Both the position numbers and the translations under genes were made by a program. A stretch of 64,000 nucleotides of DNA, from assembly GCA_965119685.1 (NCBI GenBank), contig OZ221971.1, positions 434,001 to 498,000 on the forward strand, written 5' to 3'. Positions 60,338 through 64,000 of this stretch are shown in pieces. Under the pieces are notes generated by a model that saw only the letters and a list, made by a program, of their open reading frames with translations, was not told the origin of the DNA and did no database searches. How positions within the stretch are numbered: position 1 is the first letter of the stretch; every line of letters starts with the position of its first letter. The DNA is from Merdibacter sp965119685. GTDB lineage: Bacteria; Bacillota_I; Bacilli_A; Erysipelotrichales; Erysipelotrichaceae.

Positions 60338-61009
60338 TCAGTCTGCCAAGAAATGCAGCTTTGTGGAATAAAACAGGCGGCGCCAGTTGAGGCGGTAAGT
60401 GACAAAATAGAGCAGGGTGCTCAGCGCTAATCCGGCGATGACGTCAATGACGGAGTGTTGCTTGAGAAACATCGTCGACAGGATGATGGCGATGCCGATG
60501 AGCCAAGCAATCGGCTTTATGAGCTGTGGGTGAGAGAATCTCGGATAGCGTGCGATGACCAGCATGATGGAAAAGGTGCTGGCGACATGAATCGAAGGAC
60601 AGACGTTGGCGGAATCATCGACTCCCTGAATAAAGGAAACCAGCCATGCGAAAGGGTTGTCCACGGTAAAGTCCACGCGCAGGTTTAAACCGTTGGGAAG
60701 GATGAGATAGGTGAGCAGGGAGATGCTCATGCCTAAAAACATAAAGAAGCACAGATCTTGAAAGAGTTGTTTATCTTTCCACAAAAAGTAAAGCAGGGAG
60801 CCAAACATAAACGGAAACCACAATAGATATGGCAGAATGAAAAATTCATTAAATGGAATCCAGTCGTCGATCGGGGAGTGAATGATAAAGACGGGAGTGA
60901 TGAAATGCTCTAGCAAAATGAAACAGATCAGGTAAGGGATATAGTAGAGCAGCCAAAGGCTGTAAGGATGCTGTTTTACCCATTTCCAAAGTGTTTGAAT
61001 AAGAATCAC
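60338..61009 (-). CDS. PAP2-family membrane phosphatase
   Basis: A 223-residue membrane protein with about six hydrophobic segments and the type 2 phosphatidic acid phosphatase motifs CPSIHVAST and KQHSVIDVIAG; the His in each is catalytic. It may act on phosphatidic acid, undecaprenyl pyrophosphate or inositol-phosphate lipids. The start is a GTG at 61009 close after AAAGGAAG. It converges on the HAD gene across a shared terminator. Confidence 0.88.
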   Translation of the reverse strand: MILIQTLWKWVKQHPYSLWLLYYIPYLICFILLEHFITPVFIIHSPIDDWIPFNEFFILPYLLWFPFMFGSLLYFLWKDKQLFQDLCFFMFLGMSISLLTYLILPNGLNLRVDFTVDNPFAWLVSFIQGVDDSANVCPSIHVASTFSIMLVIARYPRFSHPQLIKPIAWLIGIAIILSTMFLKQHSVIDVIAGLALSTLLYFVTYRLNWRRLFYSTKLHFLAD

Positions 61010-61241
61010 CTTCCTTTTGAATGTTTGTATTATTTTAACAACGAACAGGAAAAAAAGAAAGAGCGGGAGGAGAAATGAAAAGAATTTCCTTATGGATCAT
61101 GGAAATAGGTATGGTATACTAAATCTGTAAATGCTTGTTTTTATACTTTGATAAATTAAAAGGAAGGAAAGAAAATTTGTCGGTGAATGAATGAGTGCAT
61201 CATCGCTGGATAGCGACAATTCTATCAAAGGAGAAAGGCTG

Positions 61242-61445
61242 ATGAAGATGTATTGCAATTTTAAAAGGTGTTTGCTTGCCATTTTATTTTTCAGTGTTCT
61301 CGGCTGTTTGTATTGCTGGATCATCAACGATTTTAACAGCGGAATGTATGACTTTTTCAGTAAAGCCGTTGTCGTTTGTTTTGTATTGCGGTTAGGCTGT
61401 TTCGTTTTTGATCGGGTATCGCAAAGAAAAATAAATAAAAACTGA
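61242..61445 (+). CDS. Small two-segment membrane protein
   Basis: A 67-residue open frame starting MKMYCNFKRCLLAILFFSVL, with two hydrophobic segments (about 9-28 and 42-60), a basic C-terminus (SQRKINKN) and a strong AAAGGAG site upstream of the ATG. I do not recognise a family. Good ribosome site and membrane topology make it a plausible real gene. 61010-61241 otherwise shows no feature. Confidence 0.45.
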   Translation: MKMYCNFKRCLLAILFFSVLGCLYCWIINDFNSGMYDFFSKAVVVCFVLRLGCFVFDRVSQRKINKN

Positions 61446-61579
61446 AAAGCGGAGTTTTATGTTGTCAGGCATATTGGCGTCTATGCTCGCTCTTTATTTG
61501 AGTTGTTTGGGAAAGTTTCCTGCACCGTCAAAGAAAAAGTGATAAAATGGGGATAGTAAACAGATGGGCAGGTGTGCAG

Positions 61580-63061
61580 ATGAAACGATATATCATGGCG
61601 ATCGACCAAGGGACGACGAGTACGCGGGCGATCCTGTTTGATGAGATGAGTAATATTTTAGCCATTGCGCAAAAGGAGCTGGAGACGTATTATCCCAAGC
61701 CGGGATGGGTAGAACAGAATGCGAACGACATCTGGGCGAGCGTTGTCGGCGTGATGAACGAGGTGTTGGCGCGTTCTGGCATCCGCAGTGAACAGATTGC
61801 GGCGATCGGCATTACCAATCAGCGGGAAACGAGCGTTATCTGGGATCGGGCGAGCGGACAGCCGATCGATTTTGCCATCGTCTGGCAGTCGCGGCAAAGC
61901 GATTCGTATTGTCAAGAGCTAAAAGCGCAGGGAAAAGAGGAATGGATTCGCGCCAAGACGGGTTTACAGCTGGACCCATATTTCTCTGCAAGCAAAATTC
62001 GTTTTTTGTTAGATAAGCATCAGGCGCAGGAACGCGCGCAGCGAGGAGAGCTGTGCTTTGGTACGATCGACAGCTGGCTGGTATGGAAGATGACGCAGGG
62101 GAAGAAGCACATCACGGATGTATCTAACGCTTCCAGAACGATGCTGATGAATTTAGAGACGCTGGACTATGACGAGGAGCTTTTGCGGCTGTGGCAGATT
62201 CCGCGCTGTATGCTGCCGAAGATCGTGGACACCGGCGGAGAGCTGGCGCTGTGTGAGGGTATCTTTCCGCAACCGGTGCCAATCGCTTCTTTGGTCGGCG
62301 ACCAGCAGGCAGCGCTGTTTGGGCAGACGTGCTTTCACGGCGGCGACGTGAAAAATACGTACGGCACCGGATGTTTCCTGCTGATGAATACCAAGGATCG
62401 CATCATCCGCTCCAAGCATGGATTGGTGACCAGCGTCGGCTGGCGTATGCAGGGGCAGTGTGATTATGTGCTGGAGGGCAGCGTATTTGTTGCCGGAGCC
62501 GCAATTCAGTGGCTGCGTGACGCTCTGCATTTGATCGATGACAGCGCGCAAAGCGAGAAGTGCGCACAGGCGATCGCCAGCAGCGAGGGAGTGATCGTCG
62601 TCCCGGCCTTCACCGGCTTAGGCGCCCCTTATTGGAAACCGCAGGTGAAAGGAGCGATGTTTGGCTTAACGCGCGGAACGACAAAGGAACATATCGTTCG
62701 TGCGACGCTGGAATCGTTGGCATATCAAAGCTGGGATGTCATTGAAGCGATGCAGGAGGATTACGGGCAGCGGATTCATCGCTTGCAGGTAGACGGCGGC
62801 GCCAGCCGCAACAGCTTTTTGATGCAGTTTCAAAGCGATTTGCTGAATGCCAGCGTCGTGCGCTCTTTCATCAGTGAGACGACGGCGCTGGGCGCCGCGT
62901 ATCTGGCAGGCTTAGCTGTCGGTTACTGGAAAGATCAAAAGCAGATTGAAGCGCAGTTTCGGGCTGCACAGAGTTTTGAACCTAACATTGAGGATACCGC
63001 AAGAGAGGAATTGCTGAAAGGATGGAAGAAGGCGGTGCAGGCGGCCATTGCCTTTGCATGA
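61580..63061 (+). CDS. glpK: Glycerol kinase GlpK
   Basis: A 493-residue FGGY-family kinase that phosphorylates glycerol to glycerol 3-phosphate with ATP. Motifs: the N-terminal AIDQGTTSTRAILFD, WVEQNANDIWAS, the substrate residues in TNQRETSVIWD, the ATP motif NTYGTGCFLLMNT and FTGLGAPYWKPQVKGAMFGL. The start at 61580 matches the family; an earlier ATG at 61547 lies in a promoter-like TAAAAT. No glpF or glpO is adjacent in the window. The downstream dehydrogenase gene starts one base after its stop. Confidence 0.95.
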   Translation: MKRYIMAIDQGTTSTRAILFDEMSNILAIAQKELETYYPKPGWVEQNANDIWASVVGVMNEVLARSGIRSEQIAAIGITNQRETSVIWDRASGQPIDFAIVWQSRQSDSYCQELKAQGKEEWIRAKTGLQLDPYFSASKIRFLLDKHQAQERAQRGELCFGTIDSWLVWKMTQGKKHITDVSNASRTMLMNLETLDYDEELLRLWQIPRCMLPKIVDTGGELALCEGIFPQPVPIASLVGDQQAALFGQTCFHGGDVKNTYGTGCFLLMNTKDRIIRSKHGLVTSVGWRMQGQCDYVLEGSVFVAGAAIQWLRDALHLIDDSAQSEKCAQAIASSEGVIVVPAFTGLGAPYWKPQVKGAMFGLTRGTTKEHIVRATLESLAYQSWDVIEAMQEDYGQRIHRLQVDGGASRNSFLMQFQSDLLNASVVRSFISETTALGAAYLAGLAVGYWKDQKQIEAQFRAAQSFEPNIEDTAREELLKGWKKAVQAAIAFA

Positions 63062-63062
63062 G

Positions 63063-63959
63063 ATGAAAGTACGATGTATACGTAAGCTCAGTCCGCAGGT
63101 GATGGAGAGGCTGAGCGCCCAATATGAGCTGTGTGAGGATGAAAACGCACAGGTGATCGTCGGCAATCCCGATCCGCAAAGCATTTCTTCTTATCCGCAG
63201 CTGGAATTGATTCAACTGGAAAGCGCCGGATATGATCGCTACGATGTAGAGGAACTCAATACGCATAAGATTCGCCTTTGCAACGCTTCCGGCTGCTTCG
63301 GCGATGTCATCAGCGAGTATGTGATCGGGACGCTGATTTTGATGTTTCAAAAACTAAATCGTTATGTGCTTCAACAAAAGGAACATGTGTGGAAACCGGC
63401 CGATCGGGTGCGGATGATCAGCGGCTCTGTCATCGTTGTCGTCGGCATGGGAAATATCGGCGCTTCACTTGCACATCGTCTGCATGCGATGGGAGCGACA
63501 GTCATCGGTGTACGCCGGGATGTGAAACAAAAGGAGCGGGGAGTGGAGCGAATGCTCTCGCTTGCGCAGATCGAGGAGGCGCTTCCCTGTGCGGATGCCG
63601 TCGTTCTTTGTGTCCCGGCGAATGAAGATACGAAAGGCTTTTTTACCCATCGCCTGTTTTCGCTGATGAAAAAGGACGCCGTCTTTGTCAATGTCGGCAG
63701 AGGGTCGCTGGTGTCGCTGTCAGATGTACAGCAAGCGCTGGATGAAAAGAGTATCGCTGCGGCAATATTGGATGTTATGGAGGAAGAGCCTCTTCCTAAG
63801 GAACATCCGCTGTGGGAATATGAAAACGTGCTGCTGACACCGCATGTTGCGGGGACGTTCGCCAACAATTCCAGCTTTTTACAGTTTGAAGAGATCGTTT
63901 TAGAAAATTTGCGGCGTTTTCATGAGGGAAAGCCTTTGATAAACGAGCGGCGCCATTGA
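63063..63959 (+). CDS. D-isomer 2-hydroxyacid dehydrogenase family protein
   Basis: A 298-residue NAD-dependent dehydrogenase of the D-2-hydroxyacid family. The NAD fold shows VVVGMGNIGASLAHRLHAMG. The catalytic set appears as Arg in NVGRGSLVS, Glu in DVMEEEPLPKEHPLW and His in LLTPHVAGT. It could act on hydroxypyruvate, glyoxylate, lactate or phosphoglycerate; the phosphoglycerate and formate branches have extra features not seen. The ATG at 63063 follows the glpK stop; a TTG 15 bases earlier is an alternative. No strong ribosome site is visible, so translation may depend on glpK. Confidence 0.88.
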   Translation: MKVRCIRKLSPQVMERLSAQYELCEDENAQVIVGNPDPQSISSYPQLELIQLESAGYDRYDVEELNTHKIRLCNASGCFGDVISEYVIGTLILMFQKLNRYVLQQKEHVWKPADRVRMISGSVIVVVGMGNIGASLAHRLHAMGATVIGVRRDVKQKERGVERMLSLAQIEEALPCADAVVLCVPANEDTKGFFTHRLFSLMKKDAVFVNVGRGSLVSLSDVQQALDEKSIAAAILDVMEEEPLPKEHPLWEYENVLLTPHVAGTFANNSSFLQFEEIVLENLRRFHEGKPLINERRH

Positions 63960-64000
63960 CAAGAGGATAAAGATCAGATAGTGTAGTGATGAGCAGAATG

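Overview
The window looks like a chromosome segment of a gut-type, low-to-moderate GC member of the Bacillota, most likely in or near the Erysipelotrichales. The clues are strong AGGAGG-type ribosome binding sites throughout, many PTS loci run by PRD regulators, a mutL-miaA-tcdA-diacylglycerol kinase operon and a collagen-like surface protein. The lineage is an inference, because the window holds no rRNA or tRNA gene.

Layout. Positions 1-2781: end of a lactose/cellobiose-family PTS operon (IIA, IIB and the first codons of a probable IIC) with a divergent PRD regulator. Positions 3060-13860: a low-GC type I restriction-modification island (XRE regulator, hsdR, hsdM, split and shuffled hsdS genes, rhuM, tyrosine recombinase), ending in a palindromic mobile repeat and a broken tnpV. 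Positions 13870-22094: a canonical GH1 phospho-beta-glucosidase, an Old Yellow Enzyme-like reductase, a DUF6198/YitT-like membrane protein facing a LysR regulator, a TetR regulator and two flavodoxins. A third flavodoxin-family gene is split by an IS110-family element (22507-24143). Positions 25315-30076: mutL-miaA-tcdA-dgk operon. Positions 30327-39665: a second PTS locus. On one strand it has a HAD phosphatase, a DUF3284 protein and an unusual OYE-HAD fusion. On the other it has IIC, a PRD regulator, a GH4 phospho-glycosidase, IIB, IIA and a protein resembling only the C-terminus of RarA. Two matching operators sit at the same distance from two promoters. Positions 39810-46774: MATE exporter, fluoride riboswitch with a cation/proton antiporter, a PIN-domain toxin-antitoxin pair between duplicated antiporter tails, then a collagen-like protein with a glycosyltransferase. 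Positions 46982-60214: PLP homeostasis protein, PRD regulator, and a third PTS locus (IIB-IIC-IIA) followed by four GH1 paralogs, two YczE/YitT-like membrane proteins and a HAD phosphatase. Positions 60338-63959: PAP2 phosphatase, small membrane protein, glycerol kinase and a 2-hydroxyacid dehydrogenase.

How the parts work together. Three PTS loci import and phosphorylate beta-glycosides. GH1 and GH4 enzymes then cleave the 6-phospho sugars, and HAD phosphatases and OYE-type reductases may handle products or aglycones. The most striking observation is that all four GH1 enzymes of the third locus keep the nucleophile Glu but carry Gln in place of the acid/base Glu (NQ instead of NE). That is the same change seen in plant myrosinases. 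The GH1 at 13870 in this same window keeps NE. Two of the Q-type GH1 genes are translationally coupled to YczE/YitT-like membrane proteins. Together this suggests a dedicated system for thioglucosides or other substrates with good leaving groups. The second notable system is the hsdS shuffling locus, where four copies of a 13-bp repeat frame two exchangeable specificity half-genes.
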